Assembly: GCF_041060425.1 (NCBI RefSeq)
Contig: NZ_JAULBC010000005.1
Span: 62,001 to 126,000, forward strand
Origin: Danxiaibacter flavus
GTDB lineage: Bacteria; Bacteroidota; Bacteroidia; Chitinophagales; Chitinophagaceae
Length of the DNA: 64,000 nt
Direction: 5' to 3'
Part shown: piece by piece, positions 24,446-33,504 of the stretch
How positions within the stretch are numbered: the first letter of the stretch is position 1
Layout of the letters: every line of letters starts with the position of its first letter
Position numbers and translations under genes: made by a program
Notes under the pieces: generated by a model
What the model saw: only the letters and a program-made list of their open reading frames with translations
Databases searched by the model: none
What the model was told of the DNA's origin: nothing

Positions 24446-26875
24446 TCATTTTCTTATTTCTGCGCTTAAGTCTTCCTCAAACGCTTTGATCAGCTTATTG
24501 GTGAAACCCTCAATCTCTTTATCTGTAAGTGTTTTTTCGTCATCAGCAAACGTGAAATTAACCGCCAGTGATTTTTTATTTGTTCCCAGCTTTTCACTTT
24601 CGAACACGTCAAACAATCTTACTGTTTGCAACTTTTGCAACTTTAATTTTTGAACTGCTTTTTCAATAGCATCAAACGAAACAGATCTGTCAACCACTAA
24701 AGCCAGGTCACGCTGAACGGACGGAAATTTCGAAACTTCAGTATACCTGATCTTTTTCTTTTCAAACAACTTCAACAACTGTGCAAAGTCAATATCGATA
24801 AAGTACACGGGCTGTTTAATATCAAATCCGCTTAACTGAGCTTTGCTCACTTCGCCAACCAGTCCCACATGTTGTTTACCAATAATAAAGTTCAGTGCGG
24901 TAGCATATTCCGGCAGTTCAGTTAATTCAAAAGTTACAGCTTCTAATCCGCACCAGTTAATCAACGCCTGAACAAGTCCCTTAGCCCTGTAAAAATCGTA
25001 CCGTAAACTTTTGTTGCGCCAGCTATCTGCATGGTTTGCCCCGGTTATGTACAGGCAGAAATGTTCATCTTCCCTGTAAGAAGTAGATTTAGCACTATGG
25101 TGATATGTTTTTCCAAACTCAAATAATTGCAGGTCGTTGTTCTTGCGATTGATGTTGTATGCTATGGCTTCCAAACCGGTCTGCAACATTGAAGGACGCA
25201 TTACATCAAGATCAGCACTCAGGTTGTTCAACATTTTTACTGTAGTGTTGAGCACCTCTTCGGAAAAATATTTGCTGTTCGTTACAGAGTTGGTCATGAT
25301 CTCATGAAAGCCCTGTCCTACCAGGTAATTTGCAATCTTTTCCTTCAGAACATCTTTTAAACCGCCATCATCAACAGACGGAGTTATTGTGATGCTTGTT
25401 GGGATGGAGATATTATCAAGACCGTCGATGCGCACAATCTCTTCCACAATATCTGCCGGCAGAGTGATATCCGGCTTGCTAAAAGGCACTGCTACCCAAA
25501 TCTCGTCCATACCTTCCTTGATCAGTTCAAAACCAAGACTGGTCAATATCTTCTTGATCGTATCCGGGTGATAGTTTTTACCGCTCAGTTTTTTCAGGTA
25601 GTGGTATTTGATCGCCACCTGCAGTTTGTCTTTTTGAACAGGATAAACATCAACCAGGTCGCTCGAAATTTCACCGCCGGCAATTTCCTTTATTAATAAG
25701 GCCGCTCTTTTCAATACCGTTACAGTAGCTGAAATATCCACACCTTTTTCAAAGCGGGATGCAGCATCTGTTCTCAGGCCGTGAAACAAGGATGTTTTAC
25801 GAATATCAACCGGGTTAAACCAGGCACTTTCGAGGAATATGTTTTTAGTCGTATCCTTCACACCGCTATGCAGACCGCCAAATACACCGGCAATACACAT
25901 GGGCTCACTTTCGTTGCAGATCATCAGGTCTTTTTCAGAAAGCTTGCGTTCTTTTTCATCCAATGTAGTGAATGGTGTGCCTTCCGGAAGATTCTTGACA
26001 ATGATCTTATTTCCCTTTACTGCGTCTGCATCAAATGCATGTAGCGGCTGCCCTGTTTCATGCAGAATATAATTGGTAATATCTACGATGTTATTGATGG
26101 GTCGTAGTCCGATTGCCACCAATCTATCCTTTAGCCACTTTGGAGATTCTTTGATAGTAACTCCGGAGATTGAAATGCCCGCATATCTTCTGCAAGCTTC
26201 TTTATTTTCAATGGTAACGCTGATCGGTAAATTGTGGTTATCTGCTTTGAAAGCATTGATAAAAGGAGTCTTAACCTTCGCATCATTTTTTGTGTGATGT
26301 GTCAGGTAAGCACACACGTCACGTGCCACACCCAGATGGCTCATGGCATCCATGCGGTTAGGCGTAAGACCAATCTCAAAAATGTAATCATTATAAACCT
26401 GGAAGTAATCAGACGCAGGCGTACCAACTTTAACATCGTTTGGCAATACAAGAATGCCATCATGACTTTCACCCAGGCCTATTTCATCTTCAGCACAGAT
26501 CATCCCAAAGCTTTCTACGCCACGGATCTTGGCTACTTTCATGGTCAGCGCATCACCTTTTACAGGATGAATTGTTGTTCCTACAGTAGCTACCACAACT
26601 TTCTGACCGGCTGCCACATTCGCAGCGCCGCACACAACCTGTAATGGTTCACCTTTACCCACACTTACTTTCGTAACTTTCAGTTTATCGGCATTCGGAT
26701 GTTGTTCGCATTCCAATACTTCACCAATAACTAACCCAGCCAGCCCTTCTTTCACACTTTCATATTTATGCAGGCTTTCTACTTCCAGTCCTATTGATGT
26801 CAGAATCTTTGATAATTTCTCCGGTTCAATTCTTTCCGGCAAATAATCACATAACCAGTTATATGAGATTGTCAT
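24446..26875 (-). CDS. pheT: Phenylalanine--tRNA ligase beta subunit
   Basis: 809 aa. I chose the ATG at 26875 (MTISYNWLCDYL) over an in-frame ATG at 26905 because it matches the family N-terminus and follows a strong ribosome site. In order: EMAP-like tRNA-binding domain (~40-150; GEVLECEQHPNADKLKVTKV), B3/B4 domain (~210-400), B5 domain (~400-480), catalytic-like core, and FDX-ACB anticodon-binding domain at the C-terminus (SKFPSVQRDLALVVD). The beta subunit pairs with PheS to charge tRNA-Phe; pheS is not in the window. Short repeats flank the gene on both sides. Confidence 0.96.
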   Translation of the reverse strand: MTISYNWLCDYLPERIEPEKLSKILTSIGLEVESLHKYESVKEGLAGLVIGEVLECEQHPNADKLKVTKVSVGKGEPLQVVCGAANVAAGQKVVVATVGTTIHPVKGDALTMKVAKIRGVESFGMICAEDEIGLGESHDGILVLPNDVKVGTPASDYFQVYNDYIFEIGLTPNRMDAMSHLGVARDVCAYLTHHTKNDAKVKTPFINAFKADNHNLPISVTIENKEACRRYAGISISGVTIKESPKWLKDRLVAIGLRPINNIVDITNYILHETGQPLHAFDADAVKGNKIIVKNLPEGTPFTTLDEKERKLSEKDLMICNESEPMCIAGVFGGLHSGVKDTTKNIFLESAWFNPVDIRKTSLFHGLRTDAASRFEKGVDISATVTVLKRAALLIKEIAGGEISSDLVDVYPVQKDKLQVAIKYHYLKKLSGKNYHPDTIKKILTSLGFELIKEGMDEIWVAVPFSKPDITLPADIVEEIVRIDGLDNISIPTSITITPSVDDGGLKDVLKEKIANYLVGQGFHEIMTNSVTNSKYFSEEVLNTTVKMLNNLSADLDVMRPSMLQTGLEAIAYNINRKNNDLQLFEFGKTYHHSAKSTSYREDEHFCLYITGANHADSWRNKSLRYDFYRAKGLVQALINWCGLEAVTFELTELPEYATALNFIIGKQHVGLVGEVSKAQLSGFDIKQPVYFIDIDFAQLLKLFEKKKIRYTEVSKFPSVQRDLALVVDRSVSFDAIEKAVQKLKLQKLQTVRLFDVFESEKLGTNKKSLAVNFTFADDEKTLTDKEIEGFTNKLIKAFEEDLSAEIRK

Positions 26876-26881
26876 GTATCG

Positions 26882-26887
26882 CTCCTT
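26882..26887 (-). promoter_or_regulatory. Strong Shine-Dalgarno site of pheT
   Basis: AAGGAG, 6 nt before the ATG at 26875. Such clear sites are rare in this window, and it decides the pheT start against the upstream ATG at 26905. Confidence 0.7.
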
Positions 26888-26956
26888 TAATTCAATTGCC
26901 TGCAAATATAACGGATGTGGGTGAGGTGGCGGAGGATTTATGGGAAAGACCAGACA

Positions 26957-26990
26957 ATGTACGATGTTAGGTGTACGATGTTAGATGTAC
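26957..26990. repeat. 'tgtacgatgttag' direct repeat upstream of pheT
   Basis: Two and a half copies of tgtacgatgttag(g/a). Same family as the repeats at 24316-24445. The rest of the 26888-27172 spacer shows nothing I can name. Confidence 0.6.
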
Positions 26991-27172
26991 CCCGTCGTTT
27001 AAGGTTCAGTGTACAACTAGATAAGGGTGTCAGCCGTTCGAAACGCTCTGGTCAATTTTTCTTAATTTTAATCGAGCCATGCCACATAAATCATTTTTTT
27101 AACTGACATTTTACCCTTATTTGCGTTGTTTTTATTTTATTATTGCATTGAAAGCGATTAAAAAAAGATAAT

Positions 27173-27418
27173 ATGATAACCGAAAAATTCCAATTAACCG
27201 GCGTCTTTGTTCAGGACCCTGAGACAAAGGGATTTACGGCTTTTTTCGCACAGTTGCCGAACATTATTGCGGAAGGAGATACTGAAGAAGAGGCTACACA
27301 TAATTTAATTCATACTGTACAGGCAGTTTTCGAACATCAAAAAAATATCGAACTGCAGTCAGCATGCGCTTCTCAAAGCAATGTGATAACAAAGCCCTTT
27401 AACCTATCTTTTGCATAA
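27173..27418 (+). CDS. HicB-like antitoxin
   Basis: 81 aa. The first ~60 residues fit the HicB/DUF1902-type fold: a strand pair (FQLTGVFVQDPETKGFTAFF) and AQLPNIIAEGDTEEEATHNL, matching the usual 'lPg..a.GdT.eEA..nl' signature, then a helix (IHTVQAVFEHQKN). The short C-terminal tail has no obvious DNA-binding domain. The next gene starts 3 bp downstream, an arrangement typical of toxin-antitoxin pairs. In HicAB the toxin more often comes first, so this order is reversed. A function as antitoxin is likely but rests on the fold and context. Confidence 0.75.
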   Translation: MITEKFQLTGVFVQDPETKGFTAFFAQLPNIIAEGDTEEEATHNLIHTVQAVFEHQKNIELQSACASQSNVITKPFNLSFA

Positions 27419-27421
27419 GCA

Positions 27422-27691
27422 ATGACACGAGCAGATTTTTACGATTGGCTTATAGCCAACGGCTGTACAATTGAGCCCTTACCCGAAGATTCCAGAGGAA
27501 ACGTAATAAAGATCAAAAGCCCACGAAGCAGTAGCTATGTATTTTATAATACTCCAATAGATGACAGGCCCGTAAAATGTTATTCGGTTTGTACTATTTG
27601 TCATCAACTTTATGTAGATGTCCCGGACGAGTGTAAGGAGTTTGAACAGCTGGCTACTATGATAAAAAATAAGCACTATCCGAATAGATAG
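27422..27691 (+). CDS. Putative HicA-like partner of the HicB-like protein, 89 aa
   Basis: It starts 3 bp after the HicB-like gene. The N-terminus (MTRADFYDWLIANGCTIEPL) has the shape of HicA (helix, then 'NGw.l...'), and GNVIKIKSPRSSSYVFYNTP could be the central sheet. The catalytic GSHH-type His of HicA is missing: the equivalent site reads SPRSSSY, and the only His residues are in CTICHQLYV and near the C-terminus (KHY). Two Cys frame the first of these (CTIC). It is therefore either a diverged HicA or a different toxin or partner. The last codons overlap a terminator hairpin that serves the convergent dxs gene. Confidence 0.6.
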   Translation: MTRADFYDWLIANGCTIEPLPEDSRGNVIKIKSPRSSSYVFYNTPIDDRPVKCYSVCTICHQLYVDVPDECKEFEQLATMIKNKHYPNR

Positions 27692-27696
27692 TGCTT
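27671..27696 (-). terminator. Rho-independent terminator of dxs, overlapping the end of the facing gene
   Basis: aagcactatc (27671-27680) and gatagtgctt (27687-27696) are perfect 10-bp arms with a 6-nt loop. On the minus strand the stem is followed by ATTTTTTATC, so it terminates transcription coming from dxs. Its sequence also encodes the last codons of the 89-aa gene on the plus strand. Confidence 0.75.
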
Positions 27697-27733
27697 AAAA
27701 AAAATCTTATCATGCCTGGAATAAATGCGAATA

Positions 27734-29668
27734 CTATCCCGCAATCATCGTGTTCACAATCACCTTATCCTTCATTAAATCCCGCACAGTTTCAGCGATG
27801 GCAACGGCGTCGTAGCCACATTCACGCTGTAATTCTTTTGGCGTTCCGTGTTCTACAATTCTGTCTGGGATTCCCAATATTTTTACCTCTGCCTTGTAGT
27901 TGTATTTGGCCATAAATTCTAAAATGGCACTGCCAAAACCACCGGCAACAGTACCGTCTTCCACTGTTACTATTTTAGAATATCTTCCAAACGCTTCATG
28001 AAGCAGCTCTTCGTCAAGCGGTTTAACAAAGCGCAGGTCATAATGCGCGGGATTAATTCCTTCAGTTCGTAATTCACGAATGGCTTGCGTTGCAAAGTTT
28101 CCGGGGTGACCGAATGAAAGGATTGCCACATCCTGTCCGTCTTTGATCTTGCGCCCCTTGCCTATCTGCATTTCTTCAAACGGTGTTTTCCATTCCGGCA
28201 TAACACCTTCGCCACGTGGATAACGGATCACGAATGGCAGGTTCATGGTTGGCAACTGTGAAGTATACATCATGTTGCGCAATTCCTGTTCATTCATCGG
28301 AGAAGCAATGATCATATTTGGGATGCACCTGAAATAAGCTATATCGTATGCCCCGTGGTGGGTTGGTCCGTCCTCCCCTACCAATCCCGCCCTGTCCAGG
28401 CAAAGCACAACCGGCAGCTTTTGAATGGCCACGTCATGCACAACCTGGTCAAACGCGCGTTGCATAAACGAAGAATAAATATTACAGAACACCCGCATTC
28501 CTTGCGTAGCGAGTCCTGCACTCAGCGTAACTGCGTGCTGTTCACAAATTCCAACGTCAAATGCGCGGTCCGGCATTTTTTCCATCATGAACTTTAAGGA
28601 AGAACCACTTGGCATGGCGGGCGTTACACCCATAATAGCCTCATTCTTTTCTGCCAGTTCGATTATTGTGTGTCCAAAAACATCCTGGTACTTAGGCGGT
28701 TGAGGAACATCCAGTTTCTTTTTATAGATCTCACCGGTTACTTTATCAAACAATCCGGGAGCGTGCCATTTTGTTTGATCTTTTTCTGCCAGTTCATATC
28801 CTTTCCCTTTTACAGTAATGATATGCAACAATTTAGGACCGGGAATACTTCTCAGATCTTTCAGCGTATCAACCAACTTAGTGATATTGTGGCCGTCAAT
28901 CGGACCAAAATACCTGAAATTCAACGCCTCAAAAAGATTGCTGCTTTTGCTTACCATTCCTTTAAAACCTGCTTCCAGCTTGCTGGCCATATCGCGGGTA
29001 AAACGTTTGCCAACCGGCAGTTTGCCTAACAGGTTCCAAACGTCGTCTCTGAATTTATTGTAAGTATGTGAGGTTGTGATGTCAGTAAGGTATTCTTTTA
29101 ATGCGCCAACATTGGGGTCGATGCTCATGCAGTTATCATTTAGAATAACCAGCATATCAGCATCTGCCACGCCAGCGTGGTTCAATGCTTCGAAAGCCAT
29201 ACCAGCCGTCATCGCACCATCGCCGATAACAGCGACAGATTTCCGGTTTTCACCTTTGTATTTTGCTGCCATCGCCATACCTAAAGCAGCAGAAATTGAT
29301 GTGGAAGAGTGTCCTACGCCAAATGTATCATATTCACTTTCACTGCGTTTTGGAAAACCGCTAAGACCATTGTACTTACGGTTGGTGATAAATGTATCCC
29401 TGCGGCCGGTAAGGATCTTGTGGCCATAAGCCTGGTGACCCACGTCCCAAACCAGTTGATCGTAAGGAGTATTATATATGTAATGAAGGGCAACTGTAAG
29501 TTCTACTACGCCGAGACTTGCCGCAAAGTGACCGCCATGTACGCTTACTACATCAATAATATACTGACGCAATTCATCGCAAAACTGGTGTAATTGTTCT
29601 CTTGGAAGCTTTTTAAGATCATCCGGATTGTTCACCTGACTTAATAGCGGACCTGGCAGTATTTCCAT
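27734..29668 (-). CDS. dxs: 1-deoxy-D-xylulose-5-phosphate synthase
   Basis: 644 aa, full length. Joins pyruvate and glyceraldehyde-3-phosphate into DXP, the first step of the MEP isoprenoid pathway; needs thiamine diphosphate. In order: N-terminal TPP domain (GGHFAASLGVVELTVALHY; GDGAMTAGMAFEALNHAG with the later NDN completing the TPP motif), the transketolase pyrimidine domain (DRAGLVGEDGPTHHGAYD), and the C-terminal transketolase domain. It is transcribed away from the sensor kinase at 29909 and ends at the terminator 27671-27696. Confidence 0.97.
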   Translation of the reverse strand: MEILPGPLLSQVNNPDDLKKLPREQLHQFCDELRQYIIDVVSVHGGHFAASLGVVELTVALHYIYNTPYDQLVWDVGHQAYGHKILTGRRDTFITNRKYNGLSGFPKRSESEYDTFGVGHSSTSISAALGMAMAAKYKGENRKSVAVIGDGAMTAGMAFEALNHAGVADADMLVILNDNCMSIDPNVGALKEYLTDITTSHTYNKFRDDVWNLLGKLPVGKRFTRDMASKLEAGFKGMVSKSSNLFEALNFRYFGPIDGHNITKLVDTLKDLRSIPGPKLLHIITVKGKGYELAEKDQTKWHAPGLFDKVTGEIYKKKLDVPQPPKYQDVFGHTIIELAEKNEAIMGVTPAMPSGSSLKFMMEKMPDRAFDVGICEQHAVTLSAGLATQGMRVFCNIYSSFMQRAFDQVVHDVAIQKLPVVLCLDRAGLVGEDGPTHHGAYDIAYFRCIPNMIIASPMNEQELRNMMYTSQLPTMNLPFVIRYPRGEGVMPEWKTPFEEMQIGKGRKIKDGQDVAILSFGHPGNFATQAIRELRTEGINPAHYDLRFVKPLDEELLHEAFGRYSKIVTVEDGTVAGGFGSAILEFMAKYNYKAEVKILGIPDRIVEHGTPKELQRECGYDAVAIAETVRDLMKDKVIVNTMIAG

Positions 29669-29908
29669 TCAACTCAATTTAAGGTGTAAAAATACTATTT
29701 TAGCGGCTAAACCTTACATACCGAAAAAAACACCGGAGATATTTATTTTATAACGTTTATCCATTTATTTGGCCGCGTTAATTTATATACTGTAAATTAA
29801 CAAAAATTTTATTTTTCGACACAACATTCAACCAAACAGCCTTTGCATTTTACCTTTAATCACTAAGAAGATATTATAGCGCGGGCAATAAATTAATTTT
29901 GAGTTCCC

Positions 29909-30955
29909 ATGAAGTTTAGATTATCAGCATATTGGTTGTGCCAGATTGCCGGATGGGCATTTTATGGCCTTGTGTTCATGTTCCTGGCGTTAGTGTTCGA
30001 ACAGAATATCTCTACCCTTTTTGTCCAACGACTTCTTTTGCAATTATTTATGGGTTTATTTTTTACCCATTTGCTCCGCGAATTCATCAATTACAAGAAA
30101 TTACTACCTCCACTCAATAAAAGAGAATGGATGTTTTTGTTGGTGCTTGTGCTAACAACCTGCGTTTTGTGCAGTTTCGTATCGAGTGTAATAGTTGAAA
30201 CGCTTTCACTGTACGATCCGCAGATGAAAGCATCTTTCGCCAAGCGCTTTTTGTCCGATATGTTCTATGATTCTCCCATTATTATTGTGTGGGCCTCTAT
30301 ATATTATGTTTGGCACTACGTTGAAGCAACCCGCAAAAGCCAGCTTGACCGTGTACAGCTGGAAAGCGTTGTAAAAGAACTGGAGCTCAAAACCATCAAA
30401 TCCCACATCAACCCACATTTCATCTTTAACGCCCTGAACAGTATCCGCGCCCTTGTAGATGAAAACCCTGAACGTGCAAGAACCGCCATCACCGAACTTA
30501 GTAATATACTTCGCAGCAGCATGAAAGCTGATTCTCTCGAAACATCTCCGCTGGAAAGAGAATTGAGCATTGTAAAAGATTACCTGGCTTTGGAGCATAT
30601 CCGTTTTGAAGACAGACTGCGAATTGAATATGATATTGACGAGGATACGCTTGACCAACAGGTTCCGCCGATGATGTTGCAAACCCTCGTGGAAAATGCG
30701 ATCAAGCACGGCATCAGCAAACAGATAGATGGCGGCATCGTTAAGATCTCATCAGGTTTTAAACAAAATCAGCATGAGTTGATCGTTCTTAATACAGGAA
30801 AACTGAGCAGTGAAATTAACCCTGAAGGCTTTGGGATAATGAGTACCTTTAACAGGCTTAAGTTGTTATACGGAGCCAAAGCTTATTTTGAAATAAAGAA
30901 CGTTAACGGAAACCTCGTGGAAGCAAAAGTTATCTTGCCTTTACAACCACTATAG
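29909..30955 (+). CDS. PF06580-type sensor histidine kinase (LytS/YehU class)
   Basis: 348 aa. Four hydrophobic segments lie in the first ~140 residues and no separate sensor domain is seen. The kinase part follows: KSHINPHFIFNALNSIR, with His170 (the H of NPHF) as the expected phosphorylation site, and an ATP-binding domain with the N-box in LQTLVENAIKHG. It forms a two-component pair with the LytTR regulator 38 bp downstream. The stimulus is unknown; in this family it is usually sensed by the membrane segments. Confidence 0.93.
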   Translation: MKFRLSAYWLCQIAGWAFYGLVFMFLALVFEQNISTLFVQRLLLQLFMGLFFTHLLREFINYKKLLPPLNKREWMFLLVLVLTTCVLCSFVSSVIVETLSLYDPQMKASFAKRFLSDMFYDSPIIIVWASIYYVWHYVEATRKSQLDRVQLESVVKELELKTIKSHINPHFIFNALNSIRALVDENPERARTAITELSNILRSSMKADSLETSPLERELSIVKDYLALEHIRFEDRLRIEYDIDEDTLDQQVPPMMLQTLVENAIKHGISKQIDGGIVKISSGFKQNQHELIVLNTGKLSSEINPEGFGIMSTFNRLKLLYGAKAYFEIKNVNGNLVEAKVILPLQPL

Positions 30956-30993
30956 TCACAAATAAATCTGAAGCATCAAAAAAATTTGAAGTC

Positions 30994-31728
30994 ATGTCCA
31001 TAAAAGCAATTATTGTTGACGACGAACGCTTAGCCAGAAATGAATTAAGGAAGTTATTGCAGGAGTTTAATGACATTGAAGTGATTGAAGAAGCAAGTAA
31101 CGCCGATGAAGGAATTGAAAAGATAGAGACATTGAATCCTGACCTTATCTTTCTTGATATTCAGATGCCCGGTAAAACCGGTTTTGATATGCTGGCCGAA
31201 TTGGAGAAAGCCCCCCATGTTGTTTTTACAACAGCCTATGACGATTATGCTTTAAAGGCTTTTGAAGTAAATGCACTGGATTATTTAATGAAGCCAATTG
31301 AGCCCCGCCGCATGGCAGACGCTATTCAAAAAGTAATGTTTGAAATAAGCAAGGAAAAGGCAGGCATAAACGGCAACATAAATCGTGGTCCGTTAACAGA
31401 TAACGACCAGGTATTTGTGAAGGATGGAGAACGCTGCTGGTTTGTGAAACTGGGTGAAGTAAGATTGTTTGAGAGCGTTGGTAACTATGCACGTGTATTC
31501 TTCGGAACAAATAAGCCTCTTATCTTAAAATCACTCAACGCCTTGGAAGAAAGACTGGACGACAGGATCTTTTTCCGCGCCAACAGAAAGCACATCATCA
31601 ATCTCCGCTGGATTGAAAAGATTGAACCATACTTTAACGGTGGCCTCCTTGTTGAACTGAAAGGCGGCGAAAAAATAGAAGTAAGCCGCAGGCAGACAGT
31701 GAAGTTTAAGGAAATGATGAGCCTGTAG
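30994..31728 (+). CDS. LytTR-family response regulator
   Basis: 244 aa. Receiver domain 1-120, with the acidic pair at DDE (9-11), phosphoacceptor Asp55 (LIFLDIQMPG) and the conserved Lys in ALDYLMKPIEP. A LytTR DNA-binding domain follows from about residue 140 (ESVGNYARVFF, FFRANRKHIINL, VSRRQTVKFKE). It is the partner of the upstream kinase. The target genes cannot be told from the window. Confidence 0.95.
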   Translation: MSIKAIIVDDERLARNELRKLLQEFNDIEVIEEASNADEGIEKIETLNPDLIFLDIQMPGKTGFDMLAELEKAPHVVFTTAYDDYALKAFEVNALDYLMKPIEPRRMADAIQKVMFEISKEKAGINGNINRGPLTDNDQVFVKDGERCWFVKLGEVRLFESVGNYARVFFGTNKPLILKSLNALEERLDDRIFFRANRKHIINLRWIEKIEPYFNGGLLVELKGGEKIEVSRRQTVKFKEMMSL

Positions 31729-31729
31729 G

Positions 31730-31806
31730 AAGACCGTAAGATGGTAAGACAGTAAGACCGTAAGATCGTAAGACAGTAAGAGAGTAAGACAGTAAGAGAG
31801 TAAGAA
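31730..31806. repeat. Tandem ~10-bp 'gtaagaccgtaagat' repeat
   Basis: About eight to nine tandem copies of a 10-bp word (gtaaga + two to four variable bases) lie directly after the LytTR gene. Further on (31840-31980) come 'aatcagcgatcaaac / aatcagagatcagcgat' words and 'ttttcaactttcaatt'. Confidence 0.75.
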
Positions 31807-31983
31807 TGGAAGTTGATTGATATAAATTAAGTTGCGGCAACTAAAGAAATCAGCGATCAAACAATCAGAGATCAGCGATTTGCTTCCGGCATTTTCAATT
31901 GTCCCCGCCTGAATGACATCAGTCGGGCAGGAATTTTCAACTTTCAATTAGCATAAATCGGAGATTCAAACATACAACCAACT

Positions 31984-33273
31984 ATGATTAAAATTACTAC
32001 TACAGCGTTGCTGACGCTTTTATCGGTATCCTATGTATCAGCGCAAAAAATCAATACCATCATTAATGCAGACGAAGTAAAAAGAATAGAAACTGTTCTT
32101 AGTTCGGATGACATGCTCGGCAGAAAAACTTTTAGCCCGGAGATTGACAAGGCCGCAGACTTTATTGCATCAGAGTTTAAAGCAACAGGATTAAAAACAT
32201 TTCCCGGCTTATCTTCCTACAAACAACACTTTCAATTAATAAAACCAGTAGTACAATCTCAAAGCCTTACAGTAGATGGTGCCGCCGCTGATGAAAAAAA
32301 CTTTGCAGTAGTTACTTTAAAGAATGAAATAAATATAACCGAGAAATCAGGACTGCCTTTTACTTCTATAAAAAAAGACGAAAATTTATATGAGGCCGCT
32401 TCAAAAATTGTTCACTCAAAAAAGAGCCAGGTTGTAATTGTAGATACCTCTTTTGCAAAATACTTTGGCCGCATTACGAATTACCTGAAAAGCAGATTGT
32501 TTGAAAACCAGCAGGATGTTCTTTTCATTTTGTCTGACAAGCAGCCAACTTCCTTCTCTTTAACTGCAAAACATACTTTCCAAAAATCAGATTTGAATAA
32601 TGTTGTAGGCGTGTTGCCAGGTAAGTCAAAGAAAGATGAATTTGTTGTTTTCTCCGGACACTATGATCACCTTGGTATTGGTGAAGCCGTGAACGGCGAT
32701 TCCATTTATAATGGTGCCAATGATGATGCTGCAGGAACTACAGCAGTTATTATGCTTGCTAAATATTTCAAGGCGTTAAAGAATAATGAACGCTCAATTA
32801 TCTTTGTTGCTTTCACGGCAGAAGAAATCGGCGGATTTGGCTCTCAATATTTTTCAAGACAACTGGCTCCGGAAAAAGTAATGGCGATGTTCAATATTGA
32901 GATGATCGGAACAGAAAGCAAATGGGGCAAAAACTCCGCGTATATAACAGGATACGAGAAGACTGATATGGGAGACATTCTTGCTAAAAATTTAAAAGGA
33001 TCTTCTTTTTCATTCTATCCTGATCCTTATACCTCGGAACAGTTGTTCTACCGCTCAGATAATGCAACGCTTGCGAGACTTGGCGTTCCGGCGCATACCA
33101 TCTCTACATCCAAAATGGATAACGAACCCAATTACCACAAACCAAGTGACGAGATTGAAACATTGGATATGAACAATATGGCTGAGATCATTAAGTCTAT
33201 TGCAATAAGTTCCACCAGTATTGTTAGTGGCAAGGATACACCTTCGAGAGTGAAGACGGAAGAACTTCGTTAA
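31984..33273 (+). CDS. Secreted M28-family zinc metallopeptidase
   Basis: 429 aa with a signal peptide (MIKITTTALLTLLSVSYVSA). The M28 domain occupies ~205-415. Likely zinc ligands are His226 in SGHYDHLG, Asp247 in NGANDDAAG, Glu281 in FTAEEIGG (with Glu280 as catalytic base), Glu306 in NIEMIG, and His385 in NYHKPSDE. The region ~80-200 resembles a PA-like insert. Such enzymes act as exported aminopeptidases or carboxypeptidases; the specificity is unknown. The next gene lies over 200 bp away behind repeats, so it is probably monocistronic. Confidence 0.92.
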   Translation: MIKITTTALLTLLSVSYVSAQKINTIINADEVKRIETVLSSDDMLGRKTFSPEIDKAADFIASEFKATGLKTFPGLSSYKQHFQLIKPVVQSQSLTVDGAAADEKNFAVVTLKNEINITEKSGLPFTSIKKDENLYEAASKIVHSKKSQVVIVDTSFAKYFGRITNYLKSRLFENQQDVLFILSDKQPTSFSLTAKHTFQKSDLNNVVGVLPGKSKKDEFVVFSGHYDHLGIGEAVNGDSIYNGANDDAAGTTAVIMLAKYFKALKNNERSIIFVAFTAEEIGGFGSQYFSRQLAPEKVMAMFNIEMIGTESKWGKNSAYITGYEKTDMGDILAKNLKGSSFSFYPDPYTSEQLFYRSDNATLARLGVPAHTISTSKMDNEPNYHKPSDEIETLDMNNMAEIIKSIAISSTSIVSGKDTPSRVKTEELR

Positions 33274-33500
33274 TTGAAAATGGACAATTGAAAATTGAAA
33301 ATGAAGTGTGCGCATAGATGGATGGCTATCGCTGATGTCTGATTTGAGGATGGCTGATTTCGCTTATCTATTCACACATTTTCTCATTTCCAGATTTACA
33401 TATTGGCACATCTACTCATTTTGCGCATGTACTTATTCGCACATTTCGCCGCCGCCATCATTGTCAATTTTCAATTGTCAATTTTAAAATGAACCTTGAC
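33274..33500. repeat. Word-like repeats between the M28 and DUF5686 genes
   Basis: 'gaaaatggacaattgaaaattgaaaatg' and its reverse complement 'attgtcaattttcaattgtcaatttt' (33462-33486) bracket runs of 'cgctgatgtctgatttgaggatggctgattt' and 'gcacattt / gcacatctactcatttt' words. Confidence 0.65.
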
Positions 33501-33504
33501 CTGT

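Noticed and set aside
29894..29901. TAATTTTG (exact TAnnTTTG) just before the sensor kinase start.
   Set aside because: It ends only 7 bp before the ATG and has no TTTG partner about 18-20 bp upstream, so it would give a leaderless transcript; not convincing.
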